64,000 nucleotides of DNA from Poecilobothrus nobilitatus (GCA_947095535.1 OX352772.1:258312492-258376491); one strand, 5' to 3'; counted from the first letter of the stretch, positions 22,762 through 33,085 are shown. The notes: generated by a model not told the origin, from the letters alone. A program made the numbers and translations.

Positions 22762-24113
22762 ACGAGAAAGAATGCAGTTGCCTTTGTGAACTCTTAGTTA
22801 GTATGTTCACAGCCTGTCACTCTGCTTACAATATTATTTTTGTAATATTTTAGTATTTTAAAATAATTTGGGTGAATTTTATAATTTCTATTTTATAATA
22901 TACTAGGGTTGTAGTATATTTATGCGCACATAGTATATTTATATTGTTATAAGTATATCGCCATACATTGCAATATTTCTTTAAATATATTTCCATTCAT
23001 AGAATAATTTCTTATAAGTACAATAAAACACATATAATATAAGTATGTATGTATATCAATATCATATAAATGAAATTTCTTCAAGCAACCGTTATGTTTT
23101 TTATTTATTTACATTTTTTTGTACTACGCATTATATCCTCAACAATTTCAAATTATCTAGTAAAACAAAATGCAAAAATTTCGTTAAAGAAATTTGTTAG
23201 AAAATTTGAAAAAATCAAGTAACACTTTCGTCAATTATAAAGTAACCCTATATTATTAAAAAAAGTTGTTAACAGAAATAAGAGTACAATGTTGAAGCTT
23301 TAAATTTTATATATTACTTCAACAAAATGTTAAATGGTGTTCAGTTACTGGTGTTTAAAAATGTTTTTCAGATTTAACCCCTTACAGCTCCTAAACGGGG
23401 GGTGATACAAAAACACATTTTGAAAAGACTCATACTTATTTTCAAAGATCTAACTTTTGTCAAAATTTCATTTCAATTTCATTCCAACTTAAAGCGTTAA
23501 GAAGATAGAAGAGTTAAAAGATTTTGCAATAATTCAGTTTCGCATAACAGTAAATTAAGACACCGTATAGCACAAGTATATATCTATTATATACATGTTT
23601 GTAAAGCTCAAAATAGCACCTATCGTTTGGAATTGAAGATATACCTTTCAGATTGAAGATATACCTTAGAGAGCTTTTGTTAGAACAATTTAAATATGGA
23701 GATTTTTCGAACTTTGGGGGGCTGTAGCTCCTTAATGGGTGGGGCTACAGAAAAATTAATATTTTTATGATATCTATTAGCAATTAAAATTTCATGGCTC
23801 TATTTCAAAAAGATTATGGAGATCTAAAAGTTAGTTGTAGCTCGGGAAGCTCCCGAAGTTTTGGTTGGAACTTAACCAAACAAAAATGGAAACCTACAAA
23901 TTGCTCCCAGAATATTTTGTGTAAATTTCAAGATTCTAGCTTTCTTAGTTGTTGAGTTAGCGTGCTGACGGACGGACGGACATGGCTTAATCAACTCAGA
24001 ATTTGATTCTGATCCGATCCATACCTTTGCGGGTATATCTAGCTCGCTTATTTCGAGGTGTTACAAACGGAGGAGTAATTTCATTATATCCGATACTTAT
24101 CGTACGGGTATAA
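22762..24113 (-). mobile_element. R2 Helitron-like repeat, copy b
   Basis: A full-length reverse-orientation copy: AACGAGAAAGAATGCAGTTG at the left end corresponds to the TTCCTCGTT end, and CGTACGGGTATAATTA at the right end is the terminal hairpin. A GACGGACGGACGGAC run is at about 23,970. It is non-coding. Confidence 0.7.
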
Positions 24114-24523
24114 TTAAGTAATGTGATTCAAGTGTTTGTTACATAGTGTATTCAAATATTTATGTTATTAAAACTATTATTTTTAGATAATTGCATTTCA
24201 ATTTCACATTGAGCTTTAAGGATTTGTTTTGATTTTATTGATACTTTCTTAGCGTTCGATTTCGATATACCTACTCGAAATAATTAATTGTTCAATATTT
24301 ATTTTAACCGGTATTAAATCTTTGACCTACTTAAAGATTTAAATTTAATTTTATAAAAAAGCAATAATATTGATTGAATCAAAGTGCATTGCATTGTTAT
24401 TAACTCTTATTAATTTAAATTTTTTAATAATTTCAAAGTATTATTCTTTTGCTTACATATACAAAATTTTAATTTTTATTAATACTTTTTAATATATTTC
24501 TAATTAGAAAATAATAAACTATT
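24114..24523. other. AT-rich spacer, nothing recognised
   Basis: Sequence between R2 copy b and the LINE ORF1. It may include the 5' untranslated region of that LINE. No motif was seen. Confidence 0.4.
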
Positions 24524-25643
24524 ATGGAATTTAAATGTAATGCTACTAACTGAGCCGTTTTCGATAATAAATCAAAAAAAGTCACAAGTCGTGCATTTTG
24601 CGAAAGAATATTAAATGGAGTATGCATACGAGCCGATAGAGATTTGCATTATTCATCTCTGGATCAATGATTCATCTGCATTGAATGTCAAAACCATAAA
24701 TCACTTCTTCTCCTGTATCACCCAAATGAAACAATTTTCTTCAGTACAAAAAAAATCGTAGAAGCAGCTCTGTCATCGGTTAAGTTAGATCTCAAAAAGG
24801 AAATTACAGAATTTTTAGAAATGTAGTTTAACGAATTTACTAAAAATATAACAGCAAATCTTAACAAAAATACAAATAATAGTAACATTGACTTTAATAA
24901 TGACATTATCAACCAACTTATAGCTCACAAAAATGAAGCATCTGCAAGAATTAACGCGTTATATATTCATTAATGAAGCTACTTCCAATTGTACACAAAT
25001 TGCCCCTGATAGGTTTAGGCAACTAAAAGAATCCATTTCTTCTTCAAAAACTTCATCTAAAAGAAAAAATCTTTATGAAGATTTAATCAAAAGTGACACT
25101 ACACTTAAATTGGATTCTAACAGCAATCAAATTATTTACAATCAACTTAGCATCAACCACCCTAGCACAGTCCAATCCACTAACAGTCATTCCATCGCCA
25201 GCAAACTTATCAACAGTCAACCTAGCCCACTTGCTAATAGCTAATCCATCATCACTAAGAGTCAACCTACGATCAACCTACCTACTTTAGCCGAGAATAT
25301 TAAAGCCGTTAACTTTGCTTCATACTTTTCAAAAATTCCAGCCTCTACAACAGTAAATAGCTTCAGAAATAATCTAAAAAATAATTTCAACTGGAATAGT
25401 GTTAGCGTAGTTAATATTACACCAACAAATTTAAAATACAAAACAAAGTACAAATCATTTAAAGTTATGGTACCTCAGTCCAAGGTTAAGGATATACTTT
25501 CTCACATACATTCTAAAAAGAATACCATAATACAACATTTTAAAGATTTTAATACTCAAAAAGCTCACATTAACACTGTAGACAATAAATCAGATACAAA
25601 TTTAACAAATCACTCTAAAATCATTAATAAACCGTTAAATTAA
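24524..25643 (+). pseudogene. Non-LTR retrotransposon ORF1 (gag-like), frameshifted
   Basis: It starts MEFKCNATN with a Cys-rich finger (CERILNG, then FICIECQNHKS). A coiled-coil segment follows (KKIVEAALSSVKLDLKKEI), then an Asn/Ser-rich linker with direct peptide repeats. The C-terminal domain (YKTKYKSFKVMVPQSKVKDIL, near 25,435-25,500) resembles the RNA-binding domain of insect LINE ORF1 proteins. Stops near 24,550, 24,668 and 24,823 and shifts near 24,970 and 25,243 break it. An AAT microsatellite follows 25 bases after the stop. No EN/RT ORF2 is attached. Confidence 0.55.
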
Positions 25644-25667
25644 ATTTAATTTAAAGCCGGTTCAAAA

Positions 25668-25778
25668 ATAATAATAATAAGAATAATAATAAAAGTAATA
25701 ATAATAAAGTAATAATGATAATAGTAATAATGTTAATAATAATAATAAGAATTATAATAAAAGTAATAATAATAATAG

Positions 25779-25819
<41 letters not shown>

Positions 25820-25924
25820 CTAATAATGGTAATAATAATAATAATAATAATAGTAATTATGATAATAATAATAATAATAATAATAAGAATTATAGTAAAA
25901 GTAATAATAATAATAGTAATAATG

Positions 25925-25970
<46 letters not shown>

Positions 25971-26008
25971 GAATTATAGTAAAAGTAATAATAATAATAG
26001 TAATAATG

Positions 26009-26078
<70 letters not shown>

Positions 26079-26155
26079 TAATAATAATAATAATAACAAT
26101 AATAATAAGAATAATAATAATAAGAATAATACTAATAATAATAATAATAATAGAT
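25668..26155. repeat. AAT microsatellite, about 490 bp
   Basis: Long runs of AAT with AGT, GAT, AAG and ACT interruptions. Higher-order units recur (for example AAGAATTATAGTAAAAGTAAT at least twice), showing growth by duplication of longer blocks. The poly-Ile and poly-Leu frames on both strands are artefacts. Confidence 0.95.
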
Positions 26156-26860
26156 AAAGAGGCAGACTGTCATGGCAAAAATCGTGCCATACCGCACTAA
26201 TATTTTGCCATACGTGCCATACCGCACTACCTACATTTTGATTGGTGGGTTTAATATAGGTCATTCTTGGTTAGTAGTTCAAAAACTTGTTTTGATTGTT
26301 TTAGTTTGTGTTGCAAGATAGGTTATAAGTTGGGTTGTTAAGTTATAAGTTCCAAGTGGTTGTATAGAAGGAAGTGAAGGTTGTTGGTAATGTGGAAGTT
26401 GTTAGGCAAAGTTAATGAACTGAACAAGTTTAGGATATTTAGGTTTTTTCAATAAATTTATTGGTACTTTGTACCATACAAATAGTCAGAAAATTATTTT
26501 TTTTTCAAGTCAAATCAAATTTTTATTTTTTCTTCGCATGCTTAATAAAATATATATAGGTAAAAATATATATAAAAGAATCGAAAAAAAAAACTTGATT
26601 TTGTTATTGCATAAAAATATTCATAGATACTTTTGAATATCAAGATGAAAAATAATAAAATAAAAACCAAAACGCAAACATGAGGTACGAAGTTTAGTTC
26701 ATTTTTAGTTTTGTTTTATTAAAAGAATATTAATTATTAAAAGTTGTTATTATAGTTTTAAAGTTGTAAAAATAAAAATAAGAAAAATATGTTATTTTTA
26801 GAATATCTGTTGTTTCTCACTGTACTATATTTTGTTGTAATACCTTGAACAATTAAGACT
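26156..26860. other. Non-coding flank of the Polinton
   Basis: A direct repeat GTGCCATACCGCACTA occurs at 26,184 and 26,213. The sequence is otherwise G/T-rich and then AT-rich, with a possible AATAAA at 26,449. I see no coding frame. Confidence 0.4.
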
Positions 26861-26866
26861 TATGTA

Positions 26867-27009
26867 TGTAGTAATAATATGTACGTTCTAGGACTGTCAA
26901 ATGACGTCACATCAAGTTTGACAGTTAAGGTATTATGTAATAGAAATTGGGGGTGGTATAATGGAATTGAATTTTCGTTTCTGAAAGTGAATGAAAACGA
27001 TGGTCTCAG
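26867..27009 (+). repeat. Polinton left terminal inverted repeat
   Basis: 143 bp, matching the reverse complement of 42,541-42,683 at 142 positions by my base-by-base reading; the difference is the first base (T against A). It contains an internal palindrome (26,893-26,925) around TGACGTCA. A long open frame across it is a shadow, as both repeats encode the same accidental peptide. Confidence 0.95.
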
Positions 27010-27288
27010 ATGGATACATACAATATAATACACATTTTCTATGGTTTCTTGAACTTGAAATTTAGTATGTTGAAAAAATAAAAAAATGAAAAAACCACCA
27101 TACAAATTGATAAGAAATACATACTGTATAAGAAATAATAATGAGATCTTTAACATTTTTAAAATTTACTTGAAAATTAAAAAATTAAAAAAGTGTTGTA
27201 TGTAATACGCCTACATAAATTTTAAAATATAAATCTAAAATGACGTCAAAGGAGATTCCTTTTTTTAAAAAGATTATTTATATTTAAG

Positions 27289-27430
27289 ATGAGTAAGAAA
27301 GAGGTTATAGATTTATTCGAGTGGTTGGATGTTTCAGATTGTTCTGAAGAAATCGAGGAGCAGGAAGATAATATTTTAGATTCTTCTGAAGAGGACGAGA
27401 GTAACGAAGAGAAGATAAACAAGTTAGAAT
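27289..27430 (+). pseudogene. Acidic N-terminal ORF cut by R1
   Basis: ATG at 27,289 opens MSKKEVIDLFEWLDVS followed by a very acidic run (SEEIEEQEDNILDSSEEDES). The natural frame ends where R1 begins at about 27,428; the 22 further codons are repeat sequence. The acidic start recalls the N-termini of piggyBac-type transposases, but nothing diagnostic remains. It could equally be a small Polinton gene. It is plus-strand, 280 bp inside the left terminal repeat. Confidence 0.4.
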
Positions 27431-28562
27431 GTAAACCAACGGTTTTTAAAAGCGCACATTTCCAAAACTCAATACAAACTATTTAGAAGTGTGACTTACA
27501 CAAAAATTTGAAAATTTCATGTAATAAGAAAAAATGTGAAAATAGGACATTTTTGAAATTTTGAGGGGCTATAAGTCCGGAATCCTATATAACTAAGAAA
27601 AGCCGTTAACACACGTAAAAATATATTATTAAACCTTTAATTTTCATGTCTTGCCGAAGAAAAATTTGTACAGGTGCCTAAGTTAGAGGTGTCTAAAAAT
27701 AGCAAATTTTAAATTTTTGAGGCGTAATAACTCTTAAAGAGGGGGTGTTACCAAAAAATTTTCTGAGGAAACTTATACTAATTCTAAAAGTTCTTTCTTG
27801 TCTCAAAATTTTAGGTTCCTATCTAAAGGGGTGCCCGAGTTATGAAAAAAGAAATTTAATGCAAAATGTGGTTTTCACATAACGGTAAATTTAAATAGTA
27901 AATTACAAAATATTACATAATTTTGATATTGTTTTATATAGATAATAAAATTTTCGATCTTTTGGCGGTTTTAGATTGCAAAATTATTACGCAGAGCCCG
28001 AGATATATACATCTGAAAATGGGGCTTTTTCGCAATTTTGAAGAGCTGCAACTTTGGAACCCTTTACAATTAAAATAAACCTTTAACACACGTAAAAATA
28101 TATTATTGTAGCTTTAATTTTTATATCTTGCAGAAGTAAAATGTGTACAGCTTCCTAAGTTACAAGTGTTTAAAAATAGCAAATTTTCAATTTTTAAGCC
28201 CTAATAGCTCATAAACAGGGGGTGGTCCGAAAAAATTTTCGGAGCAAACTTATACTAATTCTAAAAGTTCTTTCTTGCCTCAAAATTTCAAGCTTCTATC
28301 TAGAAGCGTGCCGAAGTTATGAAAGTAAAAAAATCATGCAAAATTTGGTTTTCACATAACGGTAAATTTAAATACTAAATTTAAAAAAATTGTATAATTT
28401 TGATATTGATTTACAAAGACAAAAGAAATACCTGTCGAATGACGTTTTCAGATTGAAAAAATCTTAAGCAGAACATAAGATATATGCATTTAAAAATAGG
28501 GCTTTTTCAAAGTTTGAGGGGCTGTAGCTCCGTAATGGGGGGGGCTACATGAAAAAGTTGTT
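27428..28562 (+). mobile_element. R1 repeat, copy 3, inside the Polinton
   Basis: From GTAAACCAACGGTTTTTAAAAG to GGCTACATGAAAAAGTTGTTC it matches copies 1 and 2 but lacks their last ~150 bp (the GACGGACGG tail). It cuts the acidic ORF on the left and the last codons of integrase on the right, so it entered after the Polinton. Confidence 0.7.
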
Positions 28563-29461
28563 CATAAATAAAAAATCTTTTTTATTTATCCATGAATTAT
28601 GATTAGAAGAAAATCCTAACCATTTAACAAAAATTTTATTATCTTTAGTTTTAAGAATTTTTTCAATTAAAAACACATGTTTTTTTTCAGTTTTTAACAA
28701 TTCATATTCATAGAACCCCCCTTGTATGGGTTGACCTTGATAATCGTCCAGTAAATATGTGACAGGGTTAGTGATTTGAACTTTTCTTATTTTAAATACT
28801 TCCGTTGTCCAATTTGGAGTATAACCTTTCTCAAAAACATGTTTATATTTGCTTATTCGAACTGAATCAGCAATTTTAAATTTGCCCGGCGGAGATATTT
28901 TTAGCATTATTAGCATTATGTTTATTAACATCTGATGGTCGTTTCTTAATTGTTCGATGTTTAGTGTTGTTATATAGCTCAACAAGTTTTCTAATTAACT
29001 TAATCCATTTGTAATTACCATTAAAACTGAACTCTTTCCACATCTTTTCTTCCAAAGTTTGATTAAAACGTTCTACAATAGATGCTTTTAATGTGCTATG
29101 TTGAATAATGATTTATTTGATATTTATCCATCAATTTTTTGAATATTTTATAAAAAAATTCTTTCCCGTCATCGGTTTGTAAATTTTGTGGTTGTCTTTT
29201 AGAAGTTTCAAAAATATTTTGCATTGCTTGTGAAACATTCTCTAAAGTTTTTCTTTTTATAGGGATCGCCCATGCATATTTGGAGAAAGTATCAATCACA
29301 GTTAATAAAAATTTAAAACCTTTATTCTCTTTAGAATATGACCCCATTTCTACTAAATCAGCTTGCCACAGATCATCAAATCCCTTAATTATAACTCTAC
29401 ATCGTTTAAAATTCCACCGAGCTGGCTTATGCAATTCATCGACAACCTCTCTTTTACTCAT
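28545..29461 (-). pseudogene. Polinton retroviral-type integrase with chromodomain, frameshifted
   Basis: It starts at 29,461 with the usual Polinton opening (MSKREVVDELHKPARWNF). The DDE core follows: WQADLVEM carries the first Asp, LQTDDGKEF the second, ASIVERFN the Glu. YNNTKHRTIKKRP comes next, then a basic domain and a C-terminal chromodomain-like block (IEKILKTK, then FVKWLGF and W). It would insert the linear DNA and make the 6-bp duplication. The frame changes near 29,097 and again near 28,900, and the last six codons come from R1. All three catalytic residues are still present, so the breaks are recent or are sequencing errors. Confidence 0.9.
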
Positions 29462-29551
29462 TTTAAATAAAACAAAAATAAATTTTCAATACAACAAAAT
29501 ATATTCTTTATTTATTTACATATATATAGTATAACAATATTAGAAATTTTT

Positions 29552-29800
29552 TTATTTTTTTTCTATTCTTCTATATAATTCCATCAATTTTGTACATTTT
29601 AACATATAAGTTTCTGCAGAAAAGCAAGAACAAGTATCAGGTAGACGTGTGGTGTCCTCTAGTGAATATGGACATATATCCCAATGATATCCATATTCTT
29701 TTGTTTCAATTTGAATAGAATTTTGAAATAATTTCAAAAATTTGAAATGTCTTTTTAACTCTTCATAATGCATATGCATATCATAGTAAGATATCCTCAT
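29552..29800 (-). CDS. Hypothetical Polinton protein, 82 aa
   Basis: A compact open frame between integrase and the fibre-like gene, on the same strand as both. It opens MRISYYDMHMHYEELKRHFK and has a Cys-containing middle (DICPYSLEDTTRLPDTCSCF) and a helical, basic end. I do not recognise the family. It is intact, with non-repetitive composition, and sits where Polintons often carry small lineage-specific genes. The alternative is a shortened remnant of a longer gene, as the upstream sequence gives no earlier ATG in frame. Confidence 0.5.
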   Translation of the reverse strand: MRISYYDMHMHYEELKRHFKFLKLFQNSIQIETKEYGYHWDICPYSLEDTTRLPDTCSCFSAETYMLKCTKLMELYRRIEKK

Positions 29801-29878
29801 ACTTGTTTAAAAATTTGTTTAAAGAATATCCGATTTGATGTATATCCATTTTGGAAGTTAAATGAAAACTAACCACAA

Positions 29879-30349
29879 TTAATTCTTTGAATTATTAATT
29901 AAATCTAATGCTGATTGCGCTTTAGCTTCAGCGTTTTGTAGTCGTGCATTAATAAATCCAATTGGTTTTTTAACTTGAAATTCAATAAAATGATTCATTT
30001 TTGAAATTTTTTCATTTAACATAGCAGAAAATTTGATGTGGATATTCTCTAAATTATCTTGCATTTTTTCTTCTAAAATTCTTAATTTTTCTTCTGCTAA
30101 TTTAAGTTCTATAGATATTGCTGTCTCTGTATGTTCAAACATTTCTCCTATGTAGTTTTTTATTAATTCTTTGTGAAAGAAAATTTGGTTATTTACAAAT
30201 GTTTGCGTTGCTGCATCATTTCCGTTAACTGGTTCTTGAACATTTGATAAAATTTTGTTATTTAAATCATAATTTCCTTCGGAAGTTAATTTGAAACCAA
30301 TACCGGGAGGACCTTGAGTATGTAATTTTCTAGAAGTAGATGAAATCAT
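29879..30349 (-). CDS. Putative fibre-like protein with coiled coil
   Basis: 156 aa. The N-terminal third has FKLTSEGNYDLNNKILSNVQ followed by EPVNGNDAATQTFVNN (about residues 19-54). This resembles the repeat seen at the base of many phage and virus fibres, where NV-x-DP-x4-DAATK-x-YVD is the common form. From about residue 60 it is a long amphipathic helix rich in Glu/Lys (ELKLAEEKLRILEEKMQ), a likely trimeric coiled coil. The family match is inferred from the motif. In context (between integrase and the ATPase cluster of a capsid-bearing element) a vertex fibre or attachment role is plausible but unproven. The frame is open upstream for 18 codons without an ATG, so I take 30,349. Confidence 0.6.
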   Translation of the reverse strand: MISSTSRKLHTQGPPGIGFKLTSEGNYDLNNKILSNVQEPVNGNDAATQTFVNNQIFFHKELIKNYIGEMFEHTETAISIELKLAEEKLRILEEKMQDNLENIHIKFSAMLNEKISKMNHFIEFQVKKPIGFINARLQNAEAKAQSALDLINNSKN

Positions 30350-30407
30350 ACTACGTCCAAACTTATCTGACGGTATTCTGATTTTTATTGATTGCTAATG
30401 TAAAATG

Positions 30408-31421
30408 TTATTGAATTATATTTGCTTCTCTCAATTCTTCAATTATAGATACAATTTCATTGTTATGATTATTGTTACCAGCTGTTTCTGATGCAATTAA
30501 AAGCCTTAATCTATCAACTAACTCATTAGGATCATACCAATAAATATATTGATTTGATTGATTTGTAAAATTTAATTGAGTTCTTGGTGAAAACGATTTA
30601 AGTAAAAAGTTAGTAACATTTTTTTTTGAATAACTTGAACCAGTTTTTTTATGTCTAGTGTTGTAATCATGTTCATGTAATTTTCTTAATATATTCTTAT
30701 ATTTAAAACCTTTATTCCCTTTTATTTTTTCTAAATGATTATAATTTCTTCTATGTGCATTTGTTTTATTAAGTATTTGATGGTATGTACTTAAATCACT
30801 TTCAGTATAGTTTATAGGTTTTTTTAAAAATATTAATTCATATAGACCATTAGTTCCTTCAAAAACTTCATTATCAATCACTATATTTTTACTAATTTCA
30901 TCTATTTTGAAATTAGCATTCCCAAGTTTTCGAACATTTAATGACGCATCAAAATAGTGGCCATATGACTTATCAAGTTCTGACTTGTTAAAAACAGAAA
31001 ATTGTGAAATTGACGATTCATCACTGAAATTATCAATTATAGATGGTGTTTTAAATTTTATAGTATTCGGTGTTGAAGTTTTAAATTTACTGTAAGAATT
31101 ACTTTTGTTGCTAGGTGTTTTAGTTTCCTGCATGAATGAAGTCATTGATCTAGTATTATTATCATCATCATGAGGCGATTTAATTTCAGGTTTGATAAAG
31201 TTACCTGAAAATTGTTGTTGTTGTTTAACAACATTCGTTAATTTTTTCAATAGTTTTATAATTGGAGTAAATGCTTCTTCTCGATTATGATCTTCTGATA
31301 GCTTTGCAACTTTTAAAGATTGAAATTTTTTTTTTAAACTTTTTCTAATTTTAATTAAATTTTTCATAAGTTGTTCATCCATTTTTAAATATTGACTGAT
31401 CTGGTTAATTATTAACTGCAA
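30408..31421 (-). CDS. Conserved Polinton protein of unknown function, 337 aa
   Basis: The intact frame has three parts: a basic helical N-terminus (KIRKSLKKKFQSLK), a Ser/Thr/Asn-rich linker at about residues 85-150, and an ordered C-terminal half. The C-terminal half has GTNGLYELIFLKKP, SDLSTYHQILNKTNAHRRNY and, near the end, YWYDPNELVDRLRLLIAS, then NEIVSIIEELREANII. I recognise this C-terminal block as recurring in arthropod Polinton-type elements, but I know no assigned function. It lies between the fibre-like gene and the ATPase on the same strand. Confidence 0.7.
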   Translation of the reverse strand: MQLIINQISQYLKMDEQLMKNLIKIRKSLKKKFQSLKVAKLSEDHNREEAFTPIIKLLKKLTNVVKQQQQFSGNFIKPEIKSPHDDDNNTRSMTSFMQETKTPSNKSNSYSKFKTSTPNTIKFKTPSIIDNFSDESSISQFSVFNKSELDKSYGHYFDASLNVRKLGNANFKIDEISKNIVIDNEVFEGTNGLYELIFLKKPINYTESDLSTYHQILNKTNAHRRNYNHLEKIKGNKGFKYKNILRKLHEHDYNTRHKKTGSSYSKKNVTNFLLKSFSPRTQLNFTNQSNQYIYWYDPNELVDRLRLLIASETAGNNNHNNEIVSIIEELREANIIQ

Positions 31422-31509
31422 ATTATCAACTTAACTGCTCCGTTGCTAACTGCTAACTGCTAACTGCTGAAAGACCTGTACAATTAGTAACTGTTACCTG
31501 CTGACGGAC

Positions 31510-32194
31510 CTAAAATTTAGCAACTGTATCAAAATTTTTTCTATAGCGACCATTGTTTAAACTGCTATCTTTATCAATTAATAGAAAACCATAATTATCA
31601 TTCCAGCAGCATGCACTCAATTTTTTAAAATCAATGTAAGACATATCAGAATTTACATGATCGTTATAGATATATTTTAAATTTAAATCATCTTGCTTGA
31701 ATATAAGCAAAACGTTTGCATTATCTCTAACTAAATGCTTTGGAATTTTTGTATAGGATTGACATAAATAGAAGCTATCTACTCCTTGATGACGACCCAT
31801 ACAAAAATAGGCTCTTATGTTATCTTGCTTATCGCAAGCTACGTCATCAAATATAAATATTGAGTTTGGTTGAGAGTCTGATGTATTAATTACATCAACA
31901 TTATTTGAAAATTCCTTATATCCAATTCCTTTGATTGGCTTTATTAGTTTTTTTAAATATTCATATTTAGGTTGATGCAATGATTTTGAGTAAATAAATA
32001 TATTTTGAAATTTAAGCCCTTTTGGATCTAGCAGCATACCCATCATAACATTTGTTTTACCACAATTTGAAGGTCCAACTATTAATCCTCTTATACTATT
32101 TGGAAAGAATTCTCTATGTTTTTTTATTGTTTTCTTAGAATTTTGATCAAAATTTTCTTACTTTTAACGGGTTATCTACTTTTATAAATTTCAT
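31510..32194 (-). pseudogene. Polinton packaging ATPase (FtsK/HerA, A32-like), one frameshift
   Basis: ATG at 32,194 (MKFIKVDNPLKV); the frame shifts by one near 32,160 and then runs open to 31,510. Walker A is GPSNCGKTN at about 32,060-32,085, Walker B is SIFIFDDVAC, and a later YLCQSYTKIPKHLVRDN fits the sensor/arginine region of the A32-like genome-packaging ATPases. The enzyme would pump the linear genome into the capsid. The only defect is the single-base shift near the start; all motifs are intact. The 5' end points away from the plus-strand virion genes, so a shared promoter region lies at 32,195-32,294. Confidence 0.85.
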
Positions 32195-32294
32195 CTTTAA
32201 ACTAGTAGAAGAATCGTTGTTTTAAATGATATTAATGGGTTTCTTTGAAAGGTGTTTAGTATTTGATTAACTTCCTTAAACTAAACTACAAATT

Positions 32295-32978
32295 ATGCCT
32301 GACAATAATAAATATTCAAATAGTAATAAAAAATCTGTTAAAGGAAGAGGAGTTGTTAATTCTTTAATAAATAAATTGCCATTTGAAGTTCATTTACCTT
32401 GTTATAATTATTGTGGACCTGAAACAAAGCTGGAAAAACGATTAGCCCGAGGTGATAAAGGAATTAATCGTTTAGATGAAGCTTGTCGTGATCATGACAT
32501 AGCATATTCTAAAAATACTGATCAAAATAAAGGTCATATAGCTGATAAGATACGTGCAGAAAGAGCTTGGCAAAGAGTCAAAGCTAAAGATTCTGGTTTA
32601 GGAGAAAAAGCGAATGCTCTTTTAGTTACTAATGCTATGAAAGCTAAAGTTAAATTCGGTATGGGGTTGAAAAAGAAAACTGTAAAAAAACAAAAACAAC
32701 AAAAAAACAGAATAAAACAAAAACAACAAAAAAACAGAAAAAAACAATTAAAAAATGTTATAAAAGAAGCAAAAACAGCAGTTCAGGCTTTAAAAAAGCC
32801 CATGAATGATGGAAATATTATAAAAATTGCTTTGCATGCAGCTCGAAAACTTTCAAAAGGACAAAAAAATGCAATTGATACACCTCGAATTATTCCAGTG
32901 CCTAAAATTGGTGGTATTTTACCTTTAATTCCAATATTTGCAGGCTTATCAGCTGTTGGAGCACTTACAGTAAAGTGA
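32295..32978 (+). CDS. PLA2-fold virion protein with hydrophobic C-terminus
   Basis: 227 aa, intact. Residues 30-95 carry a parvovirus-VP1-type phospholipase A2 signature: a calcium-loop-like YNYCGP (37-42) and the catalytic pair in CRDHDIAY (His67, Asp68). The middle (about 125-155) is strongly basic (KKKTVKKQKQQ, imperfectly repeated). The end is hydrophobic (GGILPLIPIFAGL, about 208-220), recalling adenovirus core/membrane-active proteins. Such domains help particles leave endosomes in parvoviruses and occur in Polinton/adintovirus-type elements. Here the loop glycine GPE replaces the common GPG. It is first of the plus-strand virion cluster, directly before the protease. Confidence 0.8.
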   Translation: MPDNNKYSNSNKKSVKGRGVVNSLINKLPFEVHLPCYNYCGPETKLEKRLARGDKGINRLDEACRDHDIAYSKNTDQNKGHIADKIRAERAWQRVKAKDSGLGEKANALLVTNAMKAKVKFGMGLKKKTVKKQKQQKNRIKQKQQKNRKKQLKNVIKEAKTAVQALKKPMNDGNIIKIALHAARKLSKGQKNAIDTPRIIPVPKIGGILPLIPIFAGLSAVGALTVK

Positions 32979-32989
32979 ACGTCATAATA

Positions 32990-33085
32990 AAATGATGGAA
33001 GCAATAGCATTAAAAGGGGGTAATGGATTACACTTAAAACCATATAAAAGAGGGTTGGGTCTTTATTTGAACTCAAAAAACCATT
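32990..33085 (+). CDS. Small basic virion peptide, 31 aa
   Basis: ATG at 32,990 opens a 31-codon frame with a Gly/Leu/Tyr/Lys pattern (GGNGLHLKPYKRGLGLYL). Short proteins with this look, located between the PLA2-like gene and the protease, recur in Polinton-type elements and resemble adenovirus precursor peptides; that comparison is my inference. It overlaps the protease frame at its end. Confidence 0.45.

Noticed and set aside
25715..26264. Long poly-Ile and poly-Leu open frames on both strands
   Set aside because: Translations of the AAT microsatellite in opposite frames.
26858..26867. 10-bp direct match ACTTATGTAT at both Polinton sides as the target duplication
   Set aside because: Aligning it fully would put the left terminal repeat two bases out of register; the 6-bp TATGTA alone fits the family rule and equal 143-bp repeats.
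26860..27156. 98-residue minus frame and its twin at 42,445-42,708 sharing a 48-residue stretch
   Set aside because: The shared peptide is the translation of the terminal inverted repeat; the frames end outside it in unrelated sequence.
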